Shown here: one piece after another, positions 6,144 to 14,607 of the stretch
Layout of the letters: the number at the start of each line of letters is the position of its first letter
Position numbering within the stretch: position 1 is the stretch's first letter
DNA from: Dysgonamonadaceae bacterium
GTDB lineage: Bacteria > Bacteroidota > Bacteroidia > Bacteroidales > Azobacteroidaceae
Direction: 5' to 3'
DNA length: 26,397 nucleotides
NCBI GenBank assembly: GCA_031260235.1
Contig: JAIRKG010000110.1
Location: 1 to 26,397 of the forward strand
The notes under the pieces: generated by a model
Databases searched by the model: none
What the model saw: only the letters and a program-made list of their open reading frames with translations
What the model was told of the DNA's origin: nothing
Position numbers and translations under genes: made by a program

Positions 6144-7706
6144 TTAAAATTTATATCCCAAGGTCAATTGGGTTTTAATTGAACTGTTTGTCAGATTTGA
6201 TGGGGTGGAAACCACCAATGGATTTCCATCGTCGTCAAAGGTTGGGGAAAAGAAATGCAACTTGTCTTCCTGTTCCCTGTACACAATCGCCAAATCCATA
6301 TAGAAATGCGGAGTAAAACGGAATCCGATGCCGGTTGTCAAATAAAGAGCGTCCCCGTCAATTGTATAATTAGGAATTGTTCCGGGAGTTATTACTTCTA
6401 TTTCGCCGTTTTTGACCTTTGAATTATACGGATTTTGCATCCATGCAAATCCCAGACGTCCCGAAAATTGAGGCGTAAAGCGAGTTTCCGCACCGACTCT
6501 TATCGTTGAAGCACCCTTGAAATCCTCATTGATGTATTGATTTTCCGCTTCAAAATCATAACCGTTCAAATATTGTTCGGAAAAGTTCATTGCACCATAA
6601 TTTTTGTATTCATAGTCCAAACTGATAATGGAGGATCGCCCCAAAACAACTGCGGCGCTCAACGTCCATACGTCCGGTGTTTGAAATTTGTATTTATGAT
6701 AATTGTCATAGTCCGGCGTTGATACCGGTTTTTCGTCTTCATCTATATCCTTCGGGCTTAATGTTCCTCGATAAAAATCGGTCAAATTATACATGGTGGG
6801 CGAATGATAAGATATACCCAAGCGAAGAGCGTCTGTCGGCCGGAAAATAGCGCCTAATTTCACTTGCAAACCCGATCCGTCGGTTTTATAGTCGTTTTCT
6901 AATTTAAAAATTCCGTCATTATCAAATTCTTCACCGTAAGAAGTATTTACGGTGTATGAGATATTGGTAAAAGCCACCGTTGCGCCAAGATAAACGTTGT
7001 TGTCGAGATTGATTCCAAGTGTAAAATCATAAGCATTGATTGAGCCTTTTTCTCTCACTTTCAGGCGGGGGTTTACTTTTTCTCCCTCTTCCAGAATACT
7101 GACGTATTCATCCTCAGATTCCGATTTTGTATCCTCACTAATCAGGTAACCGTTCCATCCCAAAACGCCCAGCCAATGTGGATGACCTGAAGCGAAAAAT
7201 TGATCATCATAGGAGGAACCCCAAAAGTTCCATTGCGTTCCGAAAGTAATCTCCCTCATATAATCGGTTAAAGACGAGCCCATTCCTTTGCCCGATACAC
7301 TGTATTTTCTGTCAAAATTTTTCAACCGGTTATAGTTAAATCCGAAATTAAGAGAATTGAGGTCGTCATTCCCCAAAGGAAAATAGCCGACGTAAGCAAA
7401 ATTATCACAGGATAATTTGGTATTTCCACTCAACTCTTTAGTTCCATTAAAATCAGCCTGTGTTTGATTATACGTCAGTCCTGTATTAAAAACGATTTCC
7501 GAACTGCTGTAAACGCCGATTCCAGCAGGATTAATAGCAATGCCGGTTGCATCCCCGCCTAAGGCTCCGAATGCTCCGCCCATCGCCTGACCGCGGGCGG
7601 TTCCCGACAATTCGTTTTTTGAAAACCTGTATGCGTCTATTTCTCCCTGCCCGAACAAACCGGCAGAAACAAAAAGAGCCATTACTATCATTATATTCTT
7701 TTTCAT
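6144..7706 (-). CDS. OmpP1/FadL/TodX-type outer-membrane protein
   Basis: This is probably a beta-barrel for uptake of hydrophobic compounds, in the outer membrane. It has a signal peptide (MKKNIMIVMALFVSAGLFGQ), then the family's N-terminal region with SGTARGQAMGGAFGALGGD and ATGIAINPAGIGVYSSSE. Further on are many alternating beta-strands, the assembly-type motifs LRLGISYHSPTMYNLTDF and SGRLGFAWMQNPYNS, and a C-terminal strand ending in aromatic-x-Phe (LTLGYKF). The ATG at 7706 starts exactly at the signal peptide. About 520 aa is normal for the family. It follows the Ser/Tyr-rich gene by 75 nt with no visible terminator, so co-transcription is likely. The transported compound is unknown. 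Confidence 0.9.
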   Translation of the reverse strand: MKKNIMIVMALFVSAGLFGQGEIDAYRFSKNELSGTARGQAMGGAFGALGGDATGIAINPAGIGVYSSSEIVFNTGLTYNQTQADFNGTKELSGNTKLSCDNFAYVGYFPLGNDDLNSLNFGFNYNRLKNFDRKYSVSGKGMGSSLTDYMREITFGTQWNFWGSSYDDQFFASGHPHWLGVLGWNGYLISEDTKSESEDEYVSILEEGEKVNPRLKVREKGSINAYDFTLGINLDNNVYLGATVAFTNISYTVNTSYGEEFDNDGIFKLENDYKTDGSGLQVKLGAIFRPTDALRLGISYHSPTMYNLTDFYRGTLSPKDIDEDEKPVSTPDYDNYHKYKFQTPDVWTLSAAVVLGRSSIISLDYEYKNYGAMNFSEQYLNGYDFEAENQYINEDFKGASTIRVGAETRFTPQFSGRLGFAWMQNPYNSKVKNGEIEVITPGTIPNYTIDGDALYLTTGIGFRFTPHFYMDLAIVYREQEDKLHFFSPTFDDDGNPLVVSTPSNLTNSSIKTQLTLGYKF

Positions 7707-7781
7707 AAAAACAGTTTGTTTTTGTAAATCACGAAGACGCAACGTAATATTTTATCAAAAAAACTTATTGAAAGATCGAAG

Positions 7782-8891
7782 TTATCTTCTGCCGCCGCCA
7801 CTGCTGCTTGAGCGACCTCCGCCACCACCGGAATCCGATCTGCCGCCACTACTCGAACGAGACGACCCGCCGCTGTATGAACTGGAAGAATTGCTGCTTG
7901 AACGTGATGAACCGTCGCTATATGAGTTTGAGGAACTACTACTTGATCGTGCAGGAGTGATGGAGGAAGAAGAGCTTCTGCTTTCCGATGAGGGCGAATA
8001 AGACCGTGAATTTGACGAAGAAGAACTTGCCGAGCTTGATTTGCTTCGCACAGCAGACTGTCTTTCCGAACGCGAAGACGACGATACGATATCTCCTCTT
8101 GATGACGTACGTCCGGAACTTCCGCTTCTCGCACTTGACAAGCTACGCGAACTCGTGCCTGACGATCTTACCTTCAAGTCATTACTGTTGCTACTTCTTG
8201 TATTGCGTGTGTATTGGCTGTGGTAATTTTTCCCGTCAGAAATTCCGCCGTAATAGTAATGTCTGCCACCGTAATGATGATGGCGTCCGGAATAATAGCC
8301 GCCATACCATCCGCCATAATAATAAGGCAAATACCAACTTCCATAATACCAAGGCGAATACCATCCGTAACCATAATGCCAGGGAGAGTAGCGTCCATAG
8401 CCGTAATACCAGGGATCCCAACCTGCATACCATGGACTATATCCGTAAGAAGTGTTTATATTGATCGACAAACCGTCGGAAGAAGGTTCGTCAAAATACA
8501 GGGCATAACTTCCATCGGCATAATAGATATTCACATTGTCCGCTCCGGAAATAACCACTTTCGATGGGTCGTGAAACCGGACAATTCTTTGCGTCAGTTC
8601 GCCGTCCGCATATTCTATGATGGTATCCGTTTCATCGGTTAAGGCTTCGTCAATGTATTCCGTGTCATTGACATAACGTCTGTTGTATTCATCTACGCTT
8701 CTCCCGCCTGCCGGAACGGTTGCTTCCAACACGATTGTATTTTCTTTCTTCGCCGGTTCGGATTGGATAACCGCAGGTTTTTTGTTTTTGGAAGAAAAAT
8801 AAATATCATCCTCAAAAGCATTGTCCTGAGCCATTGCGGAACTTACAGTAAATATCACTACAAAAATCATGTGCAACGTTTTTGTTTTCAT
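7782..8891 (-). CDS. Secreted Tyr/Trp/Gly- and Ser/Arg-rich low-complexity protein
   Basis: The start at 8891 (MKTKTLHMIFVV) has TAGGAG 8 nt upstream; an in-frame ATG at 8897 is too close to it. It carries a signal peptide ending SSAMAQ. Residues about 25-140 are mixed, with conserved-looking strands (VVISGADNVNIYYADGSYAL). Next is a run of Y/W/G/P repeats such as YSPWYYG, GYGRYSPWHY and YYGGWYGGYY with His clusters. The C-terminal ~150 residues are almost entirely Ser, Arg and Gly. Bacteroidales homologues have been labelled 'vitellogenin II precursor'-like by composition only. The location is periplasm or cell surface. It is followed by the FadL-like gene. Function unknown; an adhesive or structural role is speculation. 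Confidence 0.82.
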   Translation of the reverse strand: MKTKTLHMIFVVIFTVSSAMAQDNAFEDDIYFSSKNKKPAVIQSEPAKKENTIVLEATVPAGGRSVDEYNRRYVNDTEYIDEALTDETDTIIEYADGELTQRIVRFHDPSKVVISGADNVNIYYADGSYALYFDEPSSDGLSININTSYGYSPWYAGWDPWYYGYGRYSPWHYGYGWYSPWYYGSWYLPYYYGGWYGGYYSGRHHHYGGRHYYYGGISDGKNYHSQYTRNTRSSNSNDLKVRSSGTSSRSLSSARSGSSGRTSSRGDIVSSSSRSERQSAVRSKSSSASSSSSNSRSYSPSSESRSSSSSITPARSSSSSSNSYSDGSSRSSSNSSSSYSGGSSRSSSGGRSDSGGGGGRSSSSGGGRR

Positions 8892-8960
8892 ATTCATATC
8901 TCCTATCATTAATTAATATTTTGTATTCAGACACATTCAACCATTCAAAGTTTAAATAAA

Positions 8961-8998
8961 AATAAAAAAAGACCATCAATCTTTAGGATTGATGGTCT
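8961..8998 (-). terminator. Strong intrinsic terminator of the ferredoxin gene
   Basis: GACCATCAATC (8971-8981), a 5-nt loop TTTAG and GATTGATGGTC (8987-8997) form an 11-bp perfect stem, plus one A-T pair outside it. On the minus strand it is followed by a T-rich tract (8969-8961 and beyond). It lies about 20 nt after the ferredoxin stop. Confidence 0.85.
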
Positions 8999-9018
8999 AA
9001 TTCATTTTTACAAAAAGT

Positions 9019-9186
9019 TTATATTTCTCCAATCGCTTCGGAAGGACAAACATCAACACATGTTCCACAATCAGTGCATATCTCCGGATCAATTTTATAG
9101 ATATCACCCTCCAATATTGCACTCGCCGGACATTCATCTATGCATGTTCCACATGCAATACAATCATCATTAATTACGTGAGCCAT
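9019..9186 (-). CDS. 2[4Fe-4S] ferredoxin (55 aa)
   Basis: This is a clostridial-type bacterial ferredoxin, a small cytoplasmic electron carrier. Two cluster-binding motifs are complete: C9-x2-C12-x2-C15-x3-C19-P and C37-x2-C40-x2-C43-x3-C47-P. The two halves are internally similar (CIACGTCIDECP and CTDCGTCVDVCP), and the length is typical. The gene is monocistronic: it has its own -7 element upstream (9216-9223) and a strong terminator downstream. It probably serves low-potential reactions such as pyruvate:ferredoxin oxidoreductase, consistent with an anaerobic host, though no partner enzyme is in the window. Confidence 0.96.
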   Translation of the reverse strand: MAHVINDDCIACGTCIDECPASAILEGDIYKIDPEICTDCGTCVDVCPSEAIGEI

Positions 9187-9215
9187 TTTTTTAATTTTTT
9201 AATAATTCAGTTGTG

Positions 9216-9246
9216 CAAAGGTATAATATTATCTTCAAACTTCAAT
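9216..9246 (-). promoter_or_regulatory. Bacteroidota-type promoter of the ferredoxin gene
   Basis: On the minus strand ATTG (9246-9243), 19 nt, then TACCTTTG (9223-9216), an exact TAnnTTTG. The expected start gives a leader of roughly 20 nt before the ATG at 9186. Confidence 0.55.
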
Positions 9247-9375
9247 GGATTTATGTTTAAAATTTGATTAACAATTGTTAGTTTATATTCTTTTAAAATA
9301 ATATTTCCCTGTCATTATAATTTTTCTCCGGCGCTTCAAAAAAGGATTTAGCCCGCAAATGTAGATATTTTGGAC

Positions 9376-9482
9376 TTATGTTGGGAGCGACAGTTTTTCA
9401 TAAATGGCAGCTGTTTGTTCGGCAATCGTTTCCCAGCGGTATTTTTCCATATTGTATTGTATTTTTTCGGGAGCGGCGTTTA
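9376..9482 (-). pseudogene. C-terminal remnant of a glycosyltransferase
   Basis: Directly after the stop of the DUF1972-type glycosyltransferase, in another frame, the minus strand encodes NAAPEKIQYNMEKY followed by RWETIAEQTAAIYEKLSLPT and a stop at 9376. The Y-x-W-x-x-I-A-x-x-x-x-x-x-Y-x-x-L pattern is the usual C-terminal helix of GT4 enzymes; the intact neighbour ends with its own version (NYSWEKLIDEHEKWFADLL). No start or catalytic part remains, so this is the tail of a gene whose body was deleted. The rest of the gap to the ferredoxin promoter (9247-9375) holds nothing I recognise. Confidence 0.6.
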
Positions 9483-10610
9483 TTAAACATTCGCAAGAAG
9501 ATCGGCAAACCATTTTTCATGTTCATCTATTAACTTTTCCCAAGAGTAATTCGTTCGTATTTCTTCTATGTTGTTCATAACATACACTTTTTTGTGTTTC
9601 AAAAGTGTATCATCTAACCCGTTTAATAAAAAAGACACATCCTGCGCAGAAGAAAAATACAGCGCATTGTTATTTAATACCGTTCGGTTGAACTCATTAT
9701 GATGGGCAAGAATAAAACATCCGGCAGCCATAGACTCAAGTAACGATGGATTGGTGCCTCCAACGCTGTGTCCATGAAAATAAGCGTATGAAAAGTGACG
9801 CATTGAATTGACTTTGTCAAAGTCGTAAATACCGCCCAAAAACCGTACAAACGAATCTTTCGCGTATTTCCGTGTCAAATATTCCCCGTGTGGAGTATTG
9901 GTTTTTCCTACAATAATTAATGGTTTTATGCTGTTTTGTTTCGACTCAAGATAGCCCTGTATAACCATCTCAATGTTGTTTTCAGGTACAGCTCTGATAA
10001 CCATCAAGTAGTATTGATACGGTTCCAGATTAAATTCTTTCAGAAAATTTGCATCGTAGTTTTCATAAATGTCGGCTCCGTAAGCAAGAAATTTACTGTC
10101 GCGACCATACTTTTCTTTGAGGTAGCGCTGTATGCCTATATTATCCGCAATCAGGTGGCAACTGTATTTCACTGCCGTTTTTTCCTCCCATAGCAGAAAA
10201 CGCTGTACCAACTTGTTGAATTTTGAGCGCTTGTATTCCAACCCGTCCATGTTGGTAACAACGACAGGATGTTTAATTTTTCTGATGTTAAACCAGATGT
10301 ATGCAGGTACAATACTTGTGTATCCGGCATCATAAATGATGTCGAATTGTTCATTTTTCAACGCATCCCGTAGTGAACCGAAGTCGTAAAAGAAACTGCC
10401 AACCGAACTGCCCATCCACGGTTCGGGGCTGTAGATGTGTTTAATGCGCACACCTTTGTATACGTCTTCTTTATACGGATGATAGTGTGGCGAATATACC
10501 GTGACTTCGTGACCTCGTGCTGCCAAACCGACAGAAATGCATTCCGCAAATTGTTCCAATCCCCCATAATTGTTGGGGATGCCACGAGTTGATATAAAAG
10601 CGATTTTCAT
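9483..10610 (-). CDS. GT4-family glycosyltransferase with DUF1972 N-domain
   Basis: This is probably a sugar transferase acting on lipid-linked glycan precursors at the cytoplasmic face. The N-terminal half shows the DUF1972 features MKIAFISTRGIPNNYGGLEQ and HEVTVYSPHY. The C-terminal Rossmann half has YYLMVIRAVPENNIE and the acceptor/donor site GHSVGGTNPSLLESMAAGC with the expected E for nucleotide-sugar binding. This arrangement is typical of Cps2T-like rhamnosyltransferases, which fits the dTDP-rhamnose-type genes at the right end, although the sugar is not proven. At 375 aa it is complete. It starts 3 nt after the epimerase stop, so the two are co-transcribed. Confidence 0.9.
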   Translation of the reverse strand: MKIAFISTRGIPNNYGGLEQFAECISVGLAARGHEVTVYSPHYHPYKEDVYKGVRIKHIYSPEPWMGSSVGSFFYDFGSLRDALKNEQFDIIYDAGYTSIVPAYIWFNIRKIKHPVVVTNMDGLEYKRSKFNKLVQRFLLWEEKTAVKYSCHLIADNIGIQRYLKEKYGRDSKFLAYGADIYENYDANFLKEFNLEPYQYYLMVIRAVPENNIEMVIQGYLESKQNSIKPLIIVGKTNTPHGEYLTRKYAKDSFVRFLGGIYDFDKVNSMRHFSYAYFHGHSVGGTNPSLLESMAAGCFILAHHNEFNRTVLNNNALYFSSAQDVSFLLNGLDDTLLKHKKVYVMNNIEEIRTNYSWEKLIDEHEKWFADLLANV

Positions 10611-10613
10611 TAT

Positions 10614-11621
10614 TTAAAACATTTTATTTTTCCATGTTTCCGGAGTTTTTTCATTATAGATTTCCACATCCAAGTGATAGCGAAATTTACGAACGCCTCT
10701 TTGCCGGATATAATCAATAATTTCCTGTAATCCCTGCCGTAAAGTGTATTGTGTTTTATACCCCAATATTTTTCGCGCTTTGTCGGCAGAACAGGTTGCT
10801 AATTTTACTTCCTGCGGACGGTCGGCAACGTAAACGGGTTTTAAATCAAACCGGAGTAAATCGGCGATTGTTCCGGCCAATTCATTGATGGTTACAAATT
10901 CTTCGTCGGGGCCAATGTTTATTGTTTCGCCAACTACTTCAGGCAGAAATGCAAGTTTAGTCAGGCAATCAATATCATCCTGCACAAAAGAAAAGCAACG
11001 TTTTTGTTCGCCGTCGCCATAAATAATAGGCTGTCGTCCCTGTAACATCAAATTTATCATGATGGAGGCAACATTTCTAAAAGGGTCGTCATATTTTTGG
11101 CGAGGACCTATGATATTATGAGGTATAGCTGTAACAACCTCCATACCATGTACCAGCGAAAGGCATTGCAGCAGGTTTTCAGCAGCGAGTTTTGCAATTC
11201 CGTAAGGGTCCTGCGGTTTAGGAATCATATCTTCCGTGAATGGGACTTTTTCCTGTTTTCCATACCGCGCCATACTCGAACAATTGACAAAACGCTTCAC
11301 ACCTTGTGAAATAGCTGCCGATGCTACGGTTGCTGTTATTTGAAAAGTGTTTTGACATACCAAGTGTGGAGAAAATACGCTTAATCCTTCATATGCCGTA
11401 CAAGCAGTGTGATAAACAATATCAACCCCTTCCAATAATTTATTCATCGTGTTTAGATACCTGCAATCTATTTGATGAAAATCCACATCTTCGGGGACAT
11501 TTTCAAGATATCCTCCCAAAAGGTTATCACAGCCCGACACTTCATGTCCGGCTTTTATCATAGCGTCAGCCAAATTGCTGCCCAAAAATCCGGCAACACC
11601 GGTAATAAAAATTTTACTCAT
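10614..11621 (-). CDS. NAD-dependent NDP-sugar epimerase/dehydratase (extended SDR)
   Basis: The start at 11621 places the NAD-binding GVAGFLG (8-14) at the usual N-terminal position; an upstream start at 11663 would add 14 atypical residues. The active-site elements are VNCSSMARYG (Ser region) and YGIAK (YxxxK). Other family features are TAIPHNIIGPRQK, IYGDGEQKRCFSFVQDD and TINIGPDEEF. It has 335 aa, normal for UDP-glucose/glucuronate epimerase-type enzymes; the exact substrate cannot be assigned. It makes or converts a nucleotide sugar for the surrounding polysaccharide cluster and is followed after 3 nt by the DUF1972 glycosyltransferase. Confidence 0.9.
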   Translation of the reverse strand: MSKIFITGVAGFLGSNLADAMIKAGHEVSGCDNLLGGYLENVPEDVDFHQIDCRYLNTMNKLLEGVDIVYHTACTAYEGLSVFSPHLVCQNTFQITATVASAAISQGVKRFVNCSSMARYGKQEKVPFTEDMIPKPQDPYGIAKLAAENLLQCLSLVHGMEVVTAIPHNIIGPRQKYDDPFRNVASIMINLMLQGRQPIIYGDGEQKRCFSFVQDDIDCLTKLAFLPEVVGETINIGPDEEFVTINELAGTIADLLRFDLKPVYVADRPQEVKLATCSADKARKILGYKTQYTLRQGLQEIIDYIRQRGVRKFRYHLDVEIYNEKTPETWKNKMF

Positions 11622-11802
11622 TTTAGAATTTTTCTGATATTTTTTTACTGATCCGATATTCACACATTACATGTATTCACTTCTTCTTAATTTTTCACTT
11701 TTCTCAAAAAAACGTCACAAAATTTTTGTTAAAAGAACCCGATTTCATGTGATTTATTTTGCATTACAAATGACGCTAAAATCCATTGTAAAACCCATAA
11801 AT

Positions 11803-12390
11803 TTATTTCTGAAAATTATGATAAGATTCAACTTCCGCTTTATGCAATATATTTTCCAATGATTTTCTTGACAATAAATTCATATAATCCCCTGTTACCC
11901 ATTTTGAGGAAGTCATGCTTAATATTTTATCAAATATTTTTTTAGGCAACCAATGAATAAGCGGATATCGAGTATGCACCTCAAATGGGAAATATCGGTT
12001 GGGCGTTGTGAAATACACTTTTTTACATACTCTGCATAATTCTTTTACAAACAACAATTGTCGTTCGCGACCGCCTACATGTTCGATAACTGCGTTCGAC
12101 CAACCAATATCAAACGACTTGTTGGCAAAAGGAAATATTTTGCCGTCATACAATACCACGCTTACTTCGGGATAACGTTCTCGAAATACTTCCGCTGTTT
12201 CAAAAACACCCAAAGCCGTTATGTTGGATTGAAGTGGATAATGCTTTTCCAAAAAATTATCCACTTCACTGTATTCTCGGTCAGCAAAGCCAACATCTAA
12301 AATTTTATCTTTTTCGGAAGGGTTTATTTCCTTGAGAAATAATTTGTATTTACGCTCCCTATTTTTGCGACTGATTGTTTCTACATTCAT
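11803..12390 (-). CDS. Class I SAM-dependent methyltransferase, C-terminus frameshifted
   Basis: The SAM-binding motif I is DKILDVGFADREYSEV, with later motifs FPFANKSFDIGWSNAVIEHV and VCKKVYFTTPNRYFPFEVH, as in methyltransferases of polysaccharide or quinone-type pathways. Its ATG overlaps the upstream glycosyltransferase stop (ATGA), so translation is coupled. The reading frame stops at 11803 after ESYHNFQK, but the +1 frame continues NKFMGFTMDFSVICNAK to a stop at 11754, a plausible natural C-terminus. Removing one base from the four-A run (plus strand) at 11812-11815 joins both parts. Either a recent mutation or a sequencing error is responsible. The conserved core is intact. The target is probably a glycan or its precursor. 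Confidence 0.82.
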   Translation of the reverse strand: MNVETISRKNRERKYKLFLKEINPSEKDKILDVGFADREYSEVDNFLEKHYPLQSNITALGVFETAEVFRERYPEVSVVLYDGKIFPFANKSFDIGWSNAVIEHVGGRERQLLFVKELCRVCKKVYFTTPNRYFPFEVHTRYPLIHWLPKKIFDKILSMTSSKWVTGDYMNLLSRKSLENILHKAEVESYHNFQK

Positions 12391-13583
12391 ATTAATTGTT
12401 TATATATTTTCAATAATTCGTTGTAATGATTTTCTCCTGAATAACGAACTTGGGATTTTTCAGCAATTTCCCTGTAATCAAAGTTAGTTGCAAACATCTT
12501 TTGAATTTTATTTTTCAAATCACATTCATTACCCGATTCGAAAAGCAAACCGTTTGCATTTTCTTCGATTAATTCGGGAATACCACCAATGCGTGCACCC
12601 AAAACAGGCGTTCCGAGACACAAAGATTCGATAATGCTTATAGGACAGTTTTCATACCATTCGGAAGGCGTTATCGTAAAACGGGCTTTACTTACAATAT
12701 TTTTAATCTCGTCCCATTGCTTATAGCCGGCGAAATCAATATTTAAATGCTTGTTTGCTTTTGCTTCCAAATTTTCTTTTAACGGTCCGCCTCCTATTAT
12801 CTTTAATTGATATGGAAGTTGTTTTACGGCATTGATCAATGTTTCTATGCCTTTTTCATTGGAAATGCGTCCGAGATAACAACAGTAATCTTCTTTAATG
12901 TTATAATCCGACAACTTTGTTGCGCTAATATCAATTCCATTGTTCAAAATACGAAGTTTGGACGGACAAAATGCTCCGGCTATCATTTTATCATACATAA
13001 ACCGGCTTGGGCATATAAATGTATCCGTATATTTTTCCAATATTTGGCGATTCCATTTTACAGCTTCCCAATAGGCAATATTGCTCGCAGCAAACGAATT
13101 TTTCATGCACCGGTTTTTTATCACCTGCTTTTTGTCCGTAAAACATTTTTCACAAATATCACTGCCCCTGCAAAGACAGTCATATCGCGGGCAAAGCATT
13201 TTGTAGTCGTGCAGTGTCCAAACGGTTTTAATACCTTTTTTATGGGCGATTTTCGCAATGACGGGTGATAACTGGCTGTGTATGTTATTGAGATGTATCA
13301 CGTCGGGACGAAATTCTTCCAACAGACGTGAAAATTTATCCGTTACTTCTTTTGAGCCCAGGGGACGCGAAACAGATGTGAAAAAATCACGGAATTTAAC
13401 GTGGGTAAAATCCACTTCTTTCGGAAAATATTTTTCATACGCAGATGGAAGATTTTCGGAGTGTTGCATTGCAAACACGGCAACTTCATGCCCGTGTTTC
13501 CGTAACAGGTTTTCGAGATTGATTACATATACTTCCGCTCCACCGCGGCGATAGTAGAATTTATTTGCAAGTAGAATTTTCAT
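12387..13583 (-). CDS. GT4-family glycosyltransferase (398 aa)
   Basis: This is a GT-B fold retaining glycosyltransferase, probably for surface polysaccharide. N-terminal acceptor half: MKILLANKFYYRRGGAEVY, HGHEVAVFAMQ and VIHLNNIHSQLSPVIA. A Cys-rich segment (CPRYDCLCRGSDICEKC) follows, common in this subfamily. C-terminal donor half: YLGRISNEKGIETLINAV, LKIIGGGPL and the E-x7-E-type site SEWYENCPISIIESLCLGTPV, then GGIPELIEENANGLLF. It is the first gene of a minus-strand run and overlaps the methyltransferase by 4 nt. The donor sugar is unknown. No clear promoter was found in the 108-nt gap upstream. Confidence 0.93.
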   Translation of the reverse strand: MKILLANKFYYRRGGAEVYVINLENLLRKHGHEVAVFAMQHSENLPSAYEKYFPKEVDFTHVKFRDFFTSVSRPLGSKEVTDKFSRLLEEFRPDVIHLNNIHSQLSPVIAKIAHKKGIKTVWTLHDYKMLCPRYDCLCRGSDICEKCFTDKKQVIKNRCMKNSFAASNIAYWEAVKWNRQILEKYTDTFICPSRFMYDKMIAGAFCPSKLRILNNGIDISATKLSDYNIKEDYCCYLGRISNEKGIETLINAVKQLPYQLKIIGGGPLKENLEAKANKHLNIDFAGYKQWDEIKNIVSKARFTITPSEWYENCPISIIESLCLGTPVLGARIGGIPELIEENANGLLFESGNECDLKNKIQKMFATNFDYREIAEKSQVRYSGENHYNELLKIYKQLI

Positions 13584-13691
13584 ACAGTCTTATTGTTACC
13601 AAACCGTTTTCGCTTTGTGTTGATTATGCAATCCGTTTTGATGAAACGTAACTATTCGGATAATATTTCAGGAAAATAAAGATTAAGCAAT

Positions 13692-14588
13692 TTAAATATC
13701 TGAAAGTATTGCATCCACCGTGTTTCTTTTATCAACAAGGAGTTGCGCTTTCAATTCATCTAAATTATTAAATGCCATGTCTTCACGCAGGTATTTGACG
13801 AACTCTATGCGAAGTGTCTTTCCGTATAAATCGGCGGAAAAGTCAAGGATATGTACTTCGATACGCGGCTCGCCATGTTGAAGAACGGTCGGCCGTCTGC
13901 CGATATAAGCCATGCCTCGGTGCTTTTTACGCCCTATATGCACCCAAGCCGCATAAATACCTTCTTTGGGGATGATTTTGTTTTTATCGCTTATTTTGAT
14001 GTTGGCGGTTGGAAAGCCGATTGTTCGGCCTAATTGATTTCCTTCGATTACTTTACCTTCTATACTGTAATTATACGACAGCAACCTGTTTGCTTCTTCG
14101 ACATGACCTTCCGCCAGCTTGTTCCGAATCACTGTGGAACTGACAGTGCAATCCTGCAGTTCCACGGCTTGGACGACATTCAATCCATATTCCTTTCCAT
14201 ATCTTGCGTAATCGGGAAATCTTTCTGCGCGGTCTTTCCCGAAACGGTGGTCATAGCCGATTAACAGTTGTTTAACGCCTAATTTTTTATGCAGAATATC
14301 TGCAATAAAAGTGCGGGCGCTCAGTTGTGAAAGTTCCTTTGAAAAGTCGATTAAATAACAGTAATCAAGTTCCAAGGCAGACAGAAGTTTGGTTTTTTCG
14401 TCCGGCGTGCAGAGTAATCCGGGTTGATATTCCGCTTGCAAAACAAAGCGTGGATGCTGCCTGAATGTGATTACGGCAGACTGCAATCCTTCGGCGGCGG
14501 CAAGTTCCGTCAATTGCCGGATGAGGAAGCGGTGTCCCAAATGAACGCCGTCGAAAAACCCGATTGTGGCTGCTATTTCGTTGTGCAT
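13692..14588 (-). CDS. ribF: Bifunctional riboflavin kinase/FAD synthetase
   Basis: This enzyme phosphorylates riboflavin to FMN and adenylylates FMN to FAD in the cytoplasm. The N-terminal FAD-synthetase domain has the nucleotidyltransferase motif GFFDGVHLGH (10-19), then GYDHRFGKDR (111-120) and the SSTVIR signature (150-155). The C-terminal riboflavin-kinase domain begins with GRTIGFPTAN (187-196), followed by YAAWVHIGRKKHRGMAYIGRRPT and the RIEVHILDF strand. At 298 aa it is full length for the family. It starts 19 nt downstream of the lipoprotein gene, so it is read as second gene of that operon. No FMN riboswitch is seen upstream. Confidence 0.96.
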   Translation of the reverse strand: MHNEIAATIGFFDGVHLGHRFLIRQLTELAAAEGLQSAVITFRQHPRFVLQAEYQPGLLCTPDEKTKLLSALELDYCYLIDFSKELSQLSARTFIADILHKKLGVKQLLIGYDHRFGKDRAERFPDYARYGKEYGLNVVQAVELQDCTVSSTVIRNKLAEGHVEEANRLLSYNYSIEGKVIEGNQLGRTIGFPTANIKISDKNKIIPKEGIYAAWVHIGRKKHRGMAYIGRRPTVLQHGEPRIEVHILDFSADLYGKTLRIEFVKYLREDMAFNNLDELKAQLLVDKRNTVDAILSDI

Positions 14589-14607
14589 ATTTTAACGAAT
14601 GTTCTTT

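Noticed and set aside
7768-8001. A plus-strand open frame rich in Leu, Pro and Glu opposite the Ser-rich gene.
   Set aside because: It is the antisense shadow of the Ser/Arg/Gly-coding repeats; composition is dictated by the other strand.
9356-9363. A minus-strand TACATTTG element that could be a second ferredoxin promoter.
   Set aside because: It has no TTTG at the right spacing and lies about 170 nt upstream of the gene; the element at 9216-9223 fits better.
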